NCBI GenBank assembly: GCA_025450725.1
Contig: JANWLQ010000024.1
Coordinates: forward strand, 1-35,300
Source of the DNA: Terriglobales bacterium
GTDB taxonomy: Bacteria; Acidobacteriota; Terriglobia; Terriglobales; SCQP01
Direction of reading: 5' to 3'
DNA: 35,300 nucleotides
Both the position numbers and the translations under genes were made by a program. Below, piece by piece: positions 22,547 through 33,869 of the stretch (positions within the stretch are counted from its first letter, which is position 1; each line of letters opens with the position of its first letter). The notes under the pieces were generated by a model that was given only the letters and a program-made list of their open reading frames with translations, made no database searches and was not told the origin of the DNA.

Positions 22547-24052
22547 CTAATCGCTCTGACCGTGGTAGTTCGGCGCCTCTTGCGTCACGGTCACATCGTG
22601 CACGTGGCTTTCGCGCAATCCGGCGTTGGAAATCCGTATGAACCGCGCCCGCGTCTGAAAATCGGCGATGGTCCGGCACCCGCAATAACCCATCCCCGCC
22701 CGCAATCCGCCCACTAACTGGTGCACCATCGCCGCCAGCGAACCTTTATAAGGTACGCGTCCTTCGATTCCCTCCGGCACCAATTTGCTGCTGCGGTTGT
22801 TCTCCCCGCTCGCCGTGCCGTTCTCATCGGTCATGTGCTGACCGTAACGCTCCGCCGAGCCCGCTTCCATGGCCGCCAGCGAACCCATGCCGCGGTAACT
22901 CTTGAACGACCGGCCTTGGTAAAGAATAATATCGCCCGGGCTTTCATGGGTTCCGGCGAATAGGCTCCCGATCATCACCGAACTCGCTCCCGCCGCGATC
23001 GCCTTGCTGATGTCGCCCGAATATTTCACCCCGCCATCGGAAATGATCGGCACCTCGCCGCCGGCCTCAACGCTGGCGCGCACCGCCGCCGCGATGGCGG
23101 TAATCTGCGGCACCCCGGCGCCGGTCACAATGCGCGTCGTGCAGATCGAGCCCGGCCCGATGCCGACCTTGATCCCGTCCGCGCCCGCCGCGATTAAATC
23201 CCGCGCCCCCTCGTAGCTCGCCACGTTCCCCGCCAGCACGTCCAAATGCGGCAGCGCGGCCTTGATCTTGCGCAATGCCTCAAGCACCCGCTGCGAATGC
23301 CCGTGCGCGGTATCAATCGCCAGCACGTCCACTTTTTTCGCCGCCATTTCCTGCGCCCGTTCCAGGTAATCGCCGGTCGCGCCCACCGCCGCCGCCACCC
23401 GCAGCCGCCCCTGATCGTCTTTCGCCGCCAGCGGATATTTCAGCTTCTTTTGAATGTCCTTGACCGTGATCAGCCCCTTCAACATGTAGCGGTCGTCCAC
23501 AACCAGCAGTTTCTCCACCCGGTGCCGGTGCAAGATGGCCTCGGCTTCCGCGAGCGTCGTCCCCACCGGAACCGTGATCAGGTTCTCCTTGGTCATGACT
23601 TCGCCGATCGGAATATCCGTGCGCGTCTCAAAGCGCAAATCGCGGTTCGTGAGAATGCCGACCAGCTTCCCGCCCCGCGTCACCGGCAGCCCCGAGATCT
23701 TGTATTTGCGCATCATCTCGAGCGCCTCTGAAATACGCTGATCCGGCCCCATCGTCACCGGGTCCACGATCATACCACTTTCCGAGCGCTTGACCTTGTC
23801 CACCTCGTCTGCCTGCTGCTCGATCGAGAGGTTGCGGTGGATCACCCCCAGCCCGCCCTGCTGCGCCAGCGAAATGGCCAGCCGCGCTTCGGTGACTGTG
23901 TCCATCGCCGCCGAAATGATCGGAATGTTCAGCCGAATCCGGCGGCTCAACCGTGTGGCCGTCTCCACCTCCGTCGGCAGCAGGTCGGAGTATGCCGGTA
24001 CCAGTAGAACATCATCAAACGTCAGCGACTCGGGGACGGGAAATTCAATCAT
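22547..24052 (-). CDS. guaB: Inosine-5'-monophosphate dehydrogenase
   Basis: Oxidises IMP to XMP with NAD, the committed step of GTP synthesis. The 501-residue protein has the standard order: [10 protein letters not shown] at 10-19, a CBS-pair insert (about 95-210, with I-S-G-L-P-V and K-L-L-V-V-D), the catalytic loop [11 protein letters not shown] with Cys304, S-D-G-G-V-K-Y-S-G and the flap [11 protein letters not shown]. The ATG at 24052 gives M-I-E-F-P-V-P; an upstream ATG at 24070 overlaps the -10 hexamer, so is less likely. The frame continuing to 24541 is antisense to the TPR gene. Confidence 0.96.
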   Translation of the reverse strand: MIEFPVPESLTFDDVLLVPAYSDLLPTEVETATRLSRRIRLNIPIISAAMDTVTEARLAISLAQQGGLGVIHRNLSIEQQADEVDKVKRSESGMIVDPVTMGPDQRISEALEMMRKYKISGLPVTRGGKLVGILTNRDLRFETRTDIPIGEVMTKENLITVPVGTTLAEAEAILHRHRVEKLLVVDDRYMLKGLITVKDIQKKLKYPLAAKDDQGRLRVAAAVGATGDYLERAQEMAAKKVDVLAIDTAHGHSQRVLEALRKIKAALPHLDVLAGNVASYEGARDLIAAGADGIKVGIGPGSICTTRIVTGAGVPQITAIAAAVRASVEAGGEVPIISDGGVKYSGDISKAIAAGASSVMIGSLFAGTHESPGDIILYQGRSFKSYRGMGSLAAMEAGSAERYGQHMTDENGTASGENNRSSKLVPEGIEGRVPYKGSLAAMVHQLVGGLRAGMGYCGCRTIADFQTRARFIRISNAGLRESHVHDVTVTQEAPNYHGQSD

Positions 24053-24068
24053 GGTGGGTAAGCCTTTC

Positions 24069-24074
24069 ATTTTA
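24069..24074 (-). promoter_or_regulatory. -10 hexamer TAAAAT of guaB
   Basis: TAAAAT on the minus strand ends 16 bases before the guaB ATG at 24052, giving a leader of roughly ten bases. A weaker GACAAT (24080-24085) on the plus strand lies 6 bases before the TPR gene's ATG at 24092. Confidence 0.4.
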
Positions 24075-24091
24075 CCTGAGACAATAGAAAC

Positions 24092-25288
24092 ATGCCGATC
24101 CCCACGATTAACGTGGACCCGTTCGCGATCCAGGTGATCGCCGATGACCCTTGGCCCGCCATTGCGCCCTCCACCGGCGCCGGAATCGCCCAATGGGTGG
24201 AAGCCATGCTGGCCCGCGCCGGCGCTGCCGAAGCCGTCGAAGCTACGATCACCGGCCACATCTGGATCAGCGACCGCTGGCAAGCCGAGATCACCGTCAA
24301 CGGCAAACGCCACTCCGAGGAAGCCGCCTTCGACCAGGGCCACCACTGCCTCTACCGGCTGGTGCAATTCGCGGCGTCCGAGTTGAAGCTCGACCTTCCC
24401 GACCCCCTGACCCGCGCCTTCGATGATTGGCAAACCCACTCCCCGGGCGCGCTGCTGGCCTATTTCGCCGGCGATTACCGCCGCGCGTTTGAACTCGACC
24501 CCGCCATGCCCGCGCCCCGCATCGCCCTTGCTCGCCAGCAACTGGCTCGTAATGACGCCCGCGCCGCGGCCGGATTAATGCAGGGCGCCACCGTGCATGA
24601 TGCCCAGGCCGCCGCCGAACTCGGCATCGCCATTTGGGCCGGCGCCCCCGGCACGGGCGAAGCCGCCGCCGCCGTCGCCGAAATCGCCGCCCTGCTTTTG
24701 CAGCAAGCCGTCAAGGCCAACCCTGATGATGCCGTGGCCGCTGCCGCCCTCGCCGCGCTCCTCGTTCGCCGCGGCGCCGAAGGCCAGGCGCTCGACGAGG
24801 CGCTGCTGCTCGCCACCCACGCCACGCAACTCGCCGCCGACGACTTCCGCTGTTGGGCCGCCCTCGCCGACGTTCATCGCGCCCAGGGCGACATGCAACA
24901 GGCCGGATTTTTTTACGGCTTTGCCCTCCGCCTCGAACCCAACGCCCCCACCGTACTCAAGGATGCCGCCGCCACCTGGCTCATTGCCCGCGATCTCGAC
25001 CGCGCGCTTCCTCTTATCGAGCAGGCGCTCGCCCTCGCCCCCACCGACGCCGAAAACTGGGGCAATCTCGCCTTCGCCCGCGACCTCGCCGGCACCCCCG
25101 CCCCCGCACTCGAGGCCGCCCGCCACGCCACTGGCGCCAACCCCGCCGACCCCCGCCTGCATATCCTGCACGGCGACCAAGCCATCAAGGCCGGGAAAAA
25201 AACCGAGGCCCTCGACGCCTGGGCCCGCGCCACCGCGATTGACTCCAGCTTGCTCATCAATCCCCAGGGCGGCAATATAGGTATCTAA
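24092..25288 (+). CDS. Tetratricopeptide-repeat protein, function unknown
   Basis: A 398-residue cytosolic protein without signal peptide. Residues 1-120 form a distinct N-terminal domain of unknown family ([16 protein letters not shown]). From about 125 on it is alpha-helical with TPR-like repeats rich in alanine. The clearest ones are [15 protein letters not shown] (about 255-270), [23 protein letters not shown] in pieces (about 305-330) and a last pair near 345-385. It heads the unit with rhodanese and cyclophilin genes, so may scaffold a protein-quality role; that is only a guess from context. Confidence 0.78.
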   Translation: MPIPTINVDPFAIQVIADDPWPAIAPSTGAGIAQWVEAMLARAGAAEAVEATITGHIWISDRWQAEITVNGKRHSEEAAFDQGHHCLYRLVQFAASELKLDLPDPLTRAFDDWQTHSPGALLAYFAGDYRRAFELDPAMPAPRIALARQQLARNDARAAAGLMQGATVHDAQAAAELGIAIWAGAPGTGEAAAAVAEIAALLLQQAVKANPDDAVAAAALAALLVRRGAEGQALDEALLLATHATQLAADDFRCWAALADVHRAQGDMQQAGFFYGFALRLEPNAPTVLKDAAATWLIARDLDRALPLIEQALALAPTDAENWGNLAFARDLAGTPAPALEAARHATGANPADPRLHILHGDQAIKAGKKTEALDAWARATAIDSSLLINPQGGNIGI

Positions 25289-25304
25289 CCAGGTAGTGAA
25301 CCCT

Positions 25305-25637
25305 ATGCCCGACATCGAAATCACTCCCGCCGAACTGCACCAGCGTCTCTCCGCCGGCGAGCCCCTCCGCCTGCTCGATGTGCGCGAGCCTTGGGAATTC
25401 GAACAAGCCTCGCTCGCCACCGCCGAGAACATTCCCCTCAACCAAATCCCCATGCACCTCGAGGCCATGGCCGCGAGCGACGCTAACGCGGAAATCATCT
25501 GCTTCTGCCATTCCGGTCGCCGCAGCCTCACCGCCGCCGACTGGCTCCGCCGCTCCGGCGTCCCCGGCGCGCGCTCGCTCGCCGGCGGCATTGACCAATG
25601 GTCGCGCGACATTGATCCCTCTATTCCACGCTACTAA
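25305..25637 (+). CDS. Rhodanese-like sulfurtransferase domain protein
   Basis: A single 110-residue rhodanese domain. L-L-D-V-R-E-P-W-E-F at 23-32 is the usual CDC25/rhodanese opening and the active loop C-H-S-G-R-R carries the catalytic Cys68, so sulfur transfer or sulfide sensing is possible. The loop has the six-residue length of sulfurtransferases. I chose the ATG at 25305 because AGGTAG lies 8 bases upstream; a GTG at 25296 is also in frame. It sits 16 bases after the TPR gene and 4 bases before the cyclophilin gene. Confidence 0.9.
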   Translation: MPDIEITPAELHQRLSAGEPLRLLDVREPWEFEQASLATAENIPLNQIPMHLEAMAASDANAEIICFCHSGRRSLTAADWLRRSGVPGARSLAGGIDQWSRDIDPSIPRY

Positions 25638-25641
25638 CACC

Positions 25642-26268
25642 ATGCGCAAACTCACTTCCGCTCTCGCTCTCGTCTTATTGATCACTCTCGCCGGCTGCCA
25701 CCGCTCATCCACATCAACATCGGCCGTCACCGGACCCAAGCCCGCCCCTCCTGGCAGCTACACCGCCGACATCCAGACCGACCTGGGGACGATCACCGTG
25801 CAACTGTTTCCCCAGCAGGCGCCGCTCGCCGTCGGCAATTTCATCGGACTAGCCGAGGGCACGCAAGCCTGGCGCGACCCCGCCACCGGAACCGTCGAAA
25901 CTCACAAGCGTTTCTACGACGGCCTAACCTTCCACCGCGTTATTCCGCAGTTCATGATTCAGGGCGGCGACCACCTCGGCACCGGTTCCGGCGACGGCGG
26001 ATACCAATTCGCCAATGAAACGACACCGGACCTCACCTTCGATCGCCCCGGGCGTCTCGCCATGGCCAACGCCGGCCCCAATACCAACGGCACCCAATTC
26101 TTCATCACCACTGTCCCCTACGCCAGCCTCAACGGCAACTACACCATCTTCGGCCAGGTAACCAACGGACAGCAGGTCGCCGACGCCATCAGCCAGGTGC
26201 CCCGCGACGGCAGCGACAAACCGCTCACGCCCGTCCATATTGTCAAGATCACTATTCATCGCGGATAA
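25642..26268 (+). CDS. Lipoprotein peptidyl-prolyl cis-trans isomerase (cyclophilin)
   Basis: A 208-residue exported cyclophilin. The lipobox is L-A-G-C at about 16-19, so it should be lipid-anchored after cleavage. The isomerase domain starts near 42 with Y-T-A-D-I-Q-T-D-L-G-T-I-T-V, and shows F-H-R-V-I-P-Q-F-M-I-Q-G-G-D in pieces (active-site Arg and Phe), G-P-N-T-N-G-T-Q-F-F-I-T and I-F-G-Q-V-T-N-G. It assists folding of exported proteins in the periplasm. Fourth-base spacing from rhodanese implies cotranscription. Confidence 0.93.
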   Translation: MRKLTSALALVLLITLAGCHRSSTSTSAVTGPKPAPPGSYTADIQTDLGTITVQLFPQQAPLAVGNFIGLAEGTQAWRDPATGTVETHKRFYDGLTFHRVIPQFMIQGGDHLGTGSGDGGYQFANETTPDLTFDRPGRLAMANAGPNTNGTQFFITTVPYASLNGNYTIFGQVTNGQQVADAISQVPRDGSDKPLTPVHIVKITIHRG

Positions 26269-26280
26269 CACTGGATTACT

Positions 26281-27858
26281 GTGGCACGCCGTCGCCGCAT
26301 CCTCATCTCCCTCGCGCTCTTGACGGCGAGTCTCGCCGCGCAAGGTCGCGGCTTTGGTGGACCTGGATGGGTCGCCCTAACGCCGCCAAAGCCCAAAGAA
26401 ACCTTGGCCGAAGCTGTGGATCTATTCACGCAGGCCCGCCTCGCCCTCGCCGCCCTCCCCGATTTCGCCGTACCCCGTCTTCTCTCCAGCATCGCGCGCG
26501 ACGAGTACCGCGTCGCCCCCGGCCAAAGCCAGGCCGATGACGAGCGTGCCTTCTCCGATGCCCGCGCCCTGCCCGGCCCGCAGGGCGTCGGTGACACCGC
26601 CGGCGCCGTACGTGAGTTGGTCAAGCAACAGGTTGAACTCAGCGCCATCGCCGACATCGCCCGCCACCGTGAAGCCGATCGCTCGGCATTCGATCGCGCC
26701 CTCGAACTCACGCGCCTCGCCGACGTGCCCAAAGGCCCGCTCTACGACCAGCTCATCATGACCAGCAGCGGCGCGGATCTGCCGGACGACGATCCCGCCG
26801 CCCCCGACAACGCCGATGCCGGCGATCGCGTCTTTGCCCTGGTCGAGGAATGCAAACGCGACGACGGTGCCTTTCCCTATCGCGGCGTTGCCAACGCTCT
26901 GCGCCGCGGCGCCGGCGCCATGGACCCCACTACGCGCCTGCTCCTCGTCCGCGAAGGTTATCAGATGGCCGCCGACCTCACCGATCCTGGAGCCGCCGCT
27001 CAAGCCTTTCTTTTTCTCCAAGCCGCGCATCGTGCCGAGCCTGCGTTGGACGGCGAACTGGAATCCTCGCTCCAAGCCATGATTCGCACTCTCTCCTACG
27101 ACGGCGCCGCCGACACCATCGGCACCGCCTCCGCCACCAGCCATCGCCTGCTCTCGCTGCTTGGGACCATAGATCCCGCCCGCGCCCTCGCGCTCGGCGC
27201 CAACCTGACCGACTTGGTGCCGCCGGCGTCCAATCCCCGCCAGGGTTCCATTACCATCAATGTCGGTATGAACGGCGGCATGAACGGCGGAATGTTCGGC
27301 ACCATCTCCGGAGCCCTCACCTTCGTCCCCAACGTCCGCTCCAATCCCATCAACAGCGCGCCGCCGCCCGATGCCGCCACGCTCGCCGACGATGCCGCGT
27401 TCACCACGCTGCTCGCTCAGGCGGAAAGCCTGCAGCGCCGCGATCCCCGCCAGGCTCTAAGCCTGGCCGATGCAGCCTCCGACCACGTCAACGCCACCCT
27501 TCTCGCCAACCAGCTCGATGCCGTCGGCCGTCTCGCGGCCATCTACTATCAATTGGGTTCGCACCAACAAGGCGCGCGCATTTTCTCGCTGGCCCTCGAC
27601 GCGGCCGACCAGCTAGCCCGCGCTCAGGATGCCGATTTCCAATCCTCCGATCAGGTGCGCCAGTTGCAGATCGCCGCTTCGCTCGATTCGCCCGCCTCGC
27701 CTGTGGTTGAGCTCTACAGCCTCGCCGCCCGCTTCGATTTCCCCGGCACGGCCCGCCGCGCCGAATCCGTCCAATTCACGTTGTTAAAGCCGACCCTGCT
27801 GTTGCGCCTCGCTGTCATCGCGAGCGTCAACCAGCGCCCCGTGCGCATCTTACGCTGA
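26281..27858 (+). CDS. Secreted helical-repeat protein of unknown function
   Basis: No family recognised. The 525 residues begin with a basic-hydrophobic signal peptide (M-A-R-R-R-R-I-L-I-S-L-A-L-L-T-A-S-L-A-A, cut near 20). The body is helical and alanine-rich, with TPR-like pairs (about 120-150, 215-260 and 370-460). Near 322-335 there is a short M-N-G-G repeated stretch (M-N-G-G-M-N-G-G-M-F-G) that looks like a flexible or glycine-rich insert. The start is GTG at 26281, 12 bases after the cyclophilin stop. The last 9 bases overlap the convergent trpS gene. Confidence 0.75.
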   Translation: MARRRRILISLALLTASLAAQGRGFGGPGWVALTPPKPKETLAEAVDLFTQARLALAALPDFAVPRLLSSIARDEYRVAPGQSQADDERAFSDARALPGPQGVGDTAGAVRELVKQQVELSAIADIARHREADRSAFDRALELTRLADVPKGPLYDQLIMTSSGADLPDDDPAAPDNADAGDRVFALVEECKRDDGAFPYRGVANALRRGAGAMDPTTRLLLVREGYQMAADLTDPGAAAQAFLFLQAAHRAEPALDGELESSLQAMIRTLSYDGAADTIGTASATSHRLLSLLGTIDPARALALGANLTDLVPPASNPRQGSITINVGMNGGMNGGMFGTISGALTFVPNVRSNPINSAPPPDAATLADDAAFTTLLAQAESLQRRDPRQALSLADAASDHVNATLLANQLDAVGRLAAIYYQLGSHQQGARIFSLALDAADQLARAQDADFQSSDQVRQLQIAASLDSPASPVVELYSLAARFDFPGTARRAESVQFTLLKPTLLLRLAVIASVNQRPVRILR

Positions 27859-28824
27859 CGATCCCATTCCTATGGCCCGCCGCACCCGCGCCATACGCGC
27901 ACTCGCCAACGCGCGCGCCCGTTCGGCGCCGTCGCGCAGCACTCCCGCGAGCTTGTCCGCGTCGCCCATGATTTCCCTATACCGCGTGCGCGCCTCCCCC
28001 AGGCTCGCTTCCATCGCATCAAACAATGCCTGCTTCGCCACCGCCCACCCGGTGCCGCCCGCACGCAGTTTTTCGGCCAGCGCCTCCGCATCGGAAGCTC
28101 CGGCGAAGTGGCGATACAACTGAAACACCGCCGCGCTCTCTGGCAGTTTGGGCTCTTCCACCGGAACCGAGTCGGTTTGTATCCGCATCACCAGCTTGCG
28201 CAACTGCGCCGCCGGCAAAAACATCGGCACCGTGTTGTCGTAACTCTTGCTCATCTTACGACCATCGAGTCCGGGAATGGTTTCGACTTCTTCCTGAATC
28301 AGAGCTTCCGGCACTATAAGCAGATCTCCGTATGCGTGGTTAAACCGCTGCGCAATATCTCTGCACATTTCGAGATGTTGCTTCTGATCGCGCCCCACCG
28401 GCACCACATCCGCGCCAAAGGCGAGAATGTCGGCCGCCATCAGGATGGGGTATGTGTACACCCCGGCGCTGATCTCTCGCTGCTGCGCCTGCGCATCCTT
28501 GAACGCGTGTGCGCGGTCCAGCAGCCCCTTGCCGGTGAAGCAACTGAGTATCCACGCCAGCTCCATCACCTCGGGCACATCCGATTGCCGGTACAGCAAA
28601 TTACGCGTCGGGTCGAGTCCCAGCGCCAGCCATGTCGCCGCCACGCTCAGCGAGTGCGACCGTAATTCCGACCCGTTGTGCAGCGTTGTCAACGCGTGGT
28701 AATCGGCAATGAAATAAAGACATTGGTATGAATCCGCCAGCCGTAGTGCCGGACGGATCATCCCCAGATAATTACCAATGTGCGGCAGCCCGCTGGGCTT
28801 GATACCGCTGAGTGCGATTTTCAT
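27850..28824 (-). CDS. trpS: Tryptophan-tRNA ligase
   Basis: Class I aminoacyl-tRNA synthetase, 324 residues. The HIGH-type motif is P-H-I-G-N-Y-L-G (14-21) and the KMSKS motif is exact at 190-194 after G-L-D-G-R. G-I-K-P-S-G at 7-12 is the usual TrpS start. It lies directly downstream of tRNA-Arg on the same strand (13 bases), possibly sharing a transcript. Its 3' end overlaps the convergent secreted-protein gene by 9 bases. Confidence 0.95.
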   Translation of the reverse strand: MKIALSGIKPSGLPHIGNYLGMIRPALRLADSYQCLYFIADYHALTTLHNGSELRSHSLSVAATWLALGLDPTRNLLYRQSDVPEVMELAWILSCFTGKGLLDRAHAFKDAQAQQREISAGVYTYPILMAADILAFGADVVPVGRDQKQHLEMCRDIAQRFNHAYGDLLIVPEALIQEEVETIPGLDGRKMSKSYDNTVPMFLPAAQLRKLVMRIQTDSVPVEEPKLPESAAVFQLYRHFAGASDAEALAEKLRAGGTGWAVAKQALFDAMEASLGEARTRYREIMGDADKLAGVLRDGAERARALASARMARVRRAIGMGSSA

Positions 28825-28837
28825 TTCGGGAAAAACG

Positions 28838-28914
28838 TGGTGCGCCTGGTAGGAGTTGAACCTACGACCTCTCGCTTCGGAGGCGAACGCTCTATCCAGC
28901 TGAGCTACAGGCGC
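28838..28914 (-). tRNA. tRNA-Arg, anticodon CCG
   Basis: Full cloverleaf on the minus strand with a 7-bp acceptor stem (GCGCCTG/CAGGCGC), D-stem GCTC/GAGC, an anticodon loop CTCCGAA giving CCG (reads CGG), a T-arm GTAGG-TTCAACT-CCTAC, discriminator A and an encoded CCA. It stands 13 bases upstream of trpS. Confidence 0.95.
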
Positions 28915-28966
28915 ATATCCGTCACCTGAAGTTTACCGCAGTCGCGGCCACCGCGCATAAACGGAA

Positions 28967-29006
28967 GGCGCGGACGCGCGGCGGCAGCCGCGCTGGGGCC
29001 CGCGCC
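28967..29006. repeat. Nested GC-rich hairpin between tRNA-Arg and the transpeptidase gene
   Basis: An outer stem GGCGCGG (28967-28973)/CCGCGCC (29000-29006) encloses an inner perfect stem GCGCGGC (28976-28982)/GCCGCGC (28987-28993) with a GGCA loop. It lies in the divergent gap 28915-29085. The outer arms match those of the hairpin at 8637-8664, which hints at a dispersed REP-like family; two copies are not enough to be sure. Confidence 0.45.
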
Positions 29007-29060
29007 AAGATAGTCAACAAAATGTTTCGACGTTTTGCTTGCTTCGCGCGTCTATGTGAG

Positions 29061-29066
29061 TACAAT
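29061..29066 (+). promoter_or_regulatory. -10 hexamer TACAAT of the transpeptidase gene
   Basis: TACAAT (five of six) lies 19 bases before the ATG at 29086. A TTGCTT at 29035-29040 could be a -35 but the 20-base spacing is long. Confidence 0.4.
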
Positions 29067-29085
29067 CGCTGTACCGCGTCTCATC

Positions 29086-30162
29086 ATGTCGTCCCATTTT
29101 AACATTCGCATATCCGTCCTTTTGCTTAGCGCCGCGATGCTCACTGCGCTGCCGCTAAACGCGCAAAAGCGCCGTCGCCGTAGGGTTTCCAAGCCCGTCG
29201 GACAAACCTGGACCGCCAAACCCATAGCCTACGGCCTGGGCGCGGACGACCTCACCGCCGGCGATGACGCCACCATCCGCGCTGCCGCCGTCCACGCTCT
29301 CGGCGACTTAAATGGCACCGCCGTAGTGGTAGATCCCAACACCGGCCGTGTCCTCACCATGGTTAATCAGTCGCTCGCGCTTTCGGCCGATTACCAACCG
29401 TGCTCGACGACAAAAATGGCGGTCGCGCTGGCCGCCCTCGACCACGGCATCGTCAACGAAAATACTCCCGTGCGTATCGCCGCCCACTGGTCGGTGAATT
29501 TGACCCAGGCCTTGGCCTATTCGATCAATGCATACTTCGAAGCCTTGGGCGAAAAACTCGGCTTCGCCACCGTCACCGGCTACGAGCGTCAATTGGGCCT
29601 GGGCGAAAAAGCCGGCTGGAATATTCCCGGCGAAGATCCCGGCTCGGTGCCCGATGAACCCGGCCCCGGCGGCGTCGCCAAGCTCAGCAGTTTCGGCGAA
29701 GGCGTGCGCATTTCGCCGCTGCAGTTGGCCGCCATCACCGCCGCCATCGCCAATGGCGGAACGCTCTACTATTTGCAGTACCCAACCACGGCCGCGCAGA
29801 TTCAAGACTTTGAACCCAAGATCAAGCGCACCTTGCCGATCGGCGCATTTACGCCTCAAGTGAAGGATGGAATGTTGGCCGCCGTGCAATACGGCACCGC
29901 CAAGCTGGCCCGCCTGCGCGACGAGGAAATCCTGGGCAAGACCGGCACCTGCAGCCGTGATGGTACGCGTTACGGATTATTCGCCAGCTACCTCGGCAAC
30001 CCCAATCCCAAACTGGTCGTGGTGGTGGTCCTCCGCGGCAACCGCGCCGTCTTCGGCCCCCGTGCCGCCCAAGTTGCCGGCGAAATCTACCGCTCTCTGG
30101 ACGCCGAGCACTTCTTCCTGGCGGCGAATACGCAAGCCCGCACCGTTGCCAACAACCAGTAG
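29086..30162 (+). CDS. Single-domain penicillin-binding transpeptidase-like protein
   Basis: A 358-residue exported serine acyltransferase. The signal peptide ends near residue 27 (L-P-L-N-A-Q), followed by a K-R-R-R-R-R stretch. The three active-site motifs occur in order: S-T-T-K (Ser107 nucleophile, Lys110), S-I-N (146-148) and K-T-G (285-287). Only the transpeptidase domain is present; the N-terminal dimerisation or glycosyltransferase domains of class A and B PBPs are missing. I-S-P-L-Q-L-A...A-N-G-G in the middle is typical of class B PBP domains. So it could be a divergent D,D-transpeptidase or a beta-lactam-binding sensor. Start ATG 29086 gives the signal peptide; the frame opens earlier at 29035 but without one. 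Confidence 0.85.
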   Translation: MSSHFNIRISVLLLSAAMLTALPLNAQKRRRRRVSKPVGQTWTAKPIAYGLGADDLTAGDDATIRAAAVHALGDLNGTAVVVDPNTGRVLTMVNQSLALSADYQPCSTTKMAVALAALDHGIVNENTPVRIAAHWSVNLTQALAYSINAYFEALGEKLGFATVTGYERQLGLGEKAGWNIPGEDPGSVPDEPGPGGVAKLSSFGEGVRISPLQLAAITAAIANGGTLYYLQYPTTAAQIQDFEPKIKRTLPIGAFTPQVKDGMLAAVQYGTAKLARLRDEEILGKTGTCSRDGTRYGLFASYLGNPNPKLVVVVVLRGNRAVFGPRAAQVAGEIYRSLDAEHFFLAANTQARTVANNQ

Positions 30163-30249
30163 GGCGACGCGAATCGCAAGAAAGCTTCAATGCCGGAATT
30201 CGATAGCTTTCGCCTTGCATTATTGGCGCTCGGCAACCACGCTTGCCCG

Positions 30250-30934
30250 CTACGCGGTAATGCTGTGCCCCCACACCGCGCGCCCAATAAAAAACGGTCC
30301 CATCTGCTGAATGTAGCTCGCCGTCTGCCTCGTCTTGCGCATCGCCTGCACGCACGCCGATAACGGATACAGCTCGCTGCCGACAAGCCCAATCACAAAG
30401 TCGTTGTCGTTGCGGTCAAGCCCCGCGCACGCAAGACGAATATCCTGCGCGTAACCCGCTGTGCCGAACGCGTGCCCTATGACTCCGTGCTCCCGCAAAA
30501 TCGCCGTCTGCTCTTCCGAAGTCAGCGCCGAAAACGCGCCCGCCCTTCGCAGCGGATACCACACCGCCCACGGACTCTCCTTTTGCGTCGCTGTGCGCCG
30601 CGGCTTGTCAATGAGCCAATCTTCCAAATTCGGTTCATGTCCCAGCGAGTACGTGCGCCCCATCATGGTGTACTCCGGCTTGCACCGCAGCTCATTGAAG
30701 GGCTCGTGCTGCAACCGCGCGCGCAACTCGGTGACAAAATAGCTGGGATCGTCGCTCCAGCTCAGCAGCGCCACGCCCTGCGGATCGTTGACGTCTTCAT
30801 AAAGCACTCCCTCGGCCCCCGAGGCGGAGAGTTCGCGCACCAGCCCCGACGTAATGCGGCAATCGCCGAACGCCAAAAGCTGCATAAATAAACGTCGGTC
30901 CAGCGTGCTCTGGTTGCCGCCCTTCTCGCGCAGG

Positions 30935-30963
<29 letters not shown>
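30250..30963 (-). CDS. hemQ: Coproheme decarboxylase HemQ (chlorite dismutase family)
   Basis: Converts coprohaem III to haem b with peroxide. The 237 residues show the Cld-like fold order: M-Q-L-L-A-F-G-D-C near 27-35, [10 protein letters not shown] near 67-76, W-Y-P-L-R-R near 134-139, and R-E-H-G-V-I-G (His near 157) as the expected proximal haem ligand region. Then come N-D-N-D-F-V-I-G-L and G-P-F-F-I-G. The tyrosine in W-Y-P-L fits the radical tyrosine of HemQ. With the CpfC-like hemH at 2079 it supports a coproporphyrin-dependent pathway. Start is ATG 30963 (GAGGGTGG upstream) or ATG 30948; either overlaps the end of gpmI. Confidence 0.88.
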
Positions 30964-33837
<2,874 letters not shown>

Positions 33838-33854
33838 TCAGGTGGCTGCGGCGC

Positions 33855-33860
33855 TAAACT
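33855..33860 (+). promoter_or_regulatory. -10 hexamer TAAACT of ispE
   Basis: TAAACT ends 9 bases before the GTG at 33870, and its transcript would begin two or three bases before that codon. It stands back to back with the eno promoter in the short divergent gap. Confidence 0.45.
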
Positions 33861-33869
33861 ATTCTCCCC

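Noticed and set aside
22293-22685. 130-codon minus-strand open frame overlapping the guaB 3' end
   Set aside because: Its upper half is out of frame with guaB, and in the lower half another frame shows the FIMAH-like protein pattern; this one looks like noise.
24053-24541. N-terminal extension of guaB
   Set aside because: It is antisense to the TPR gene, while the normal IMPDH start M-I-E-F lies at 24052 next to a -10 hexamer.
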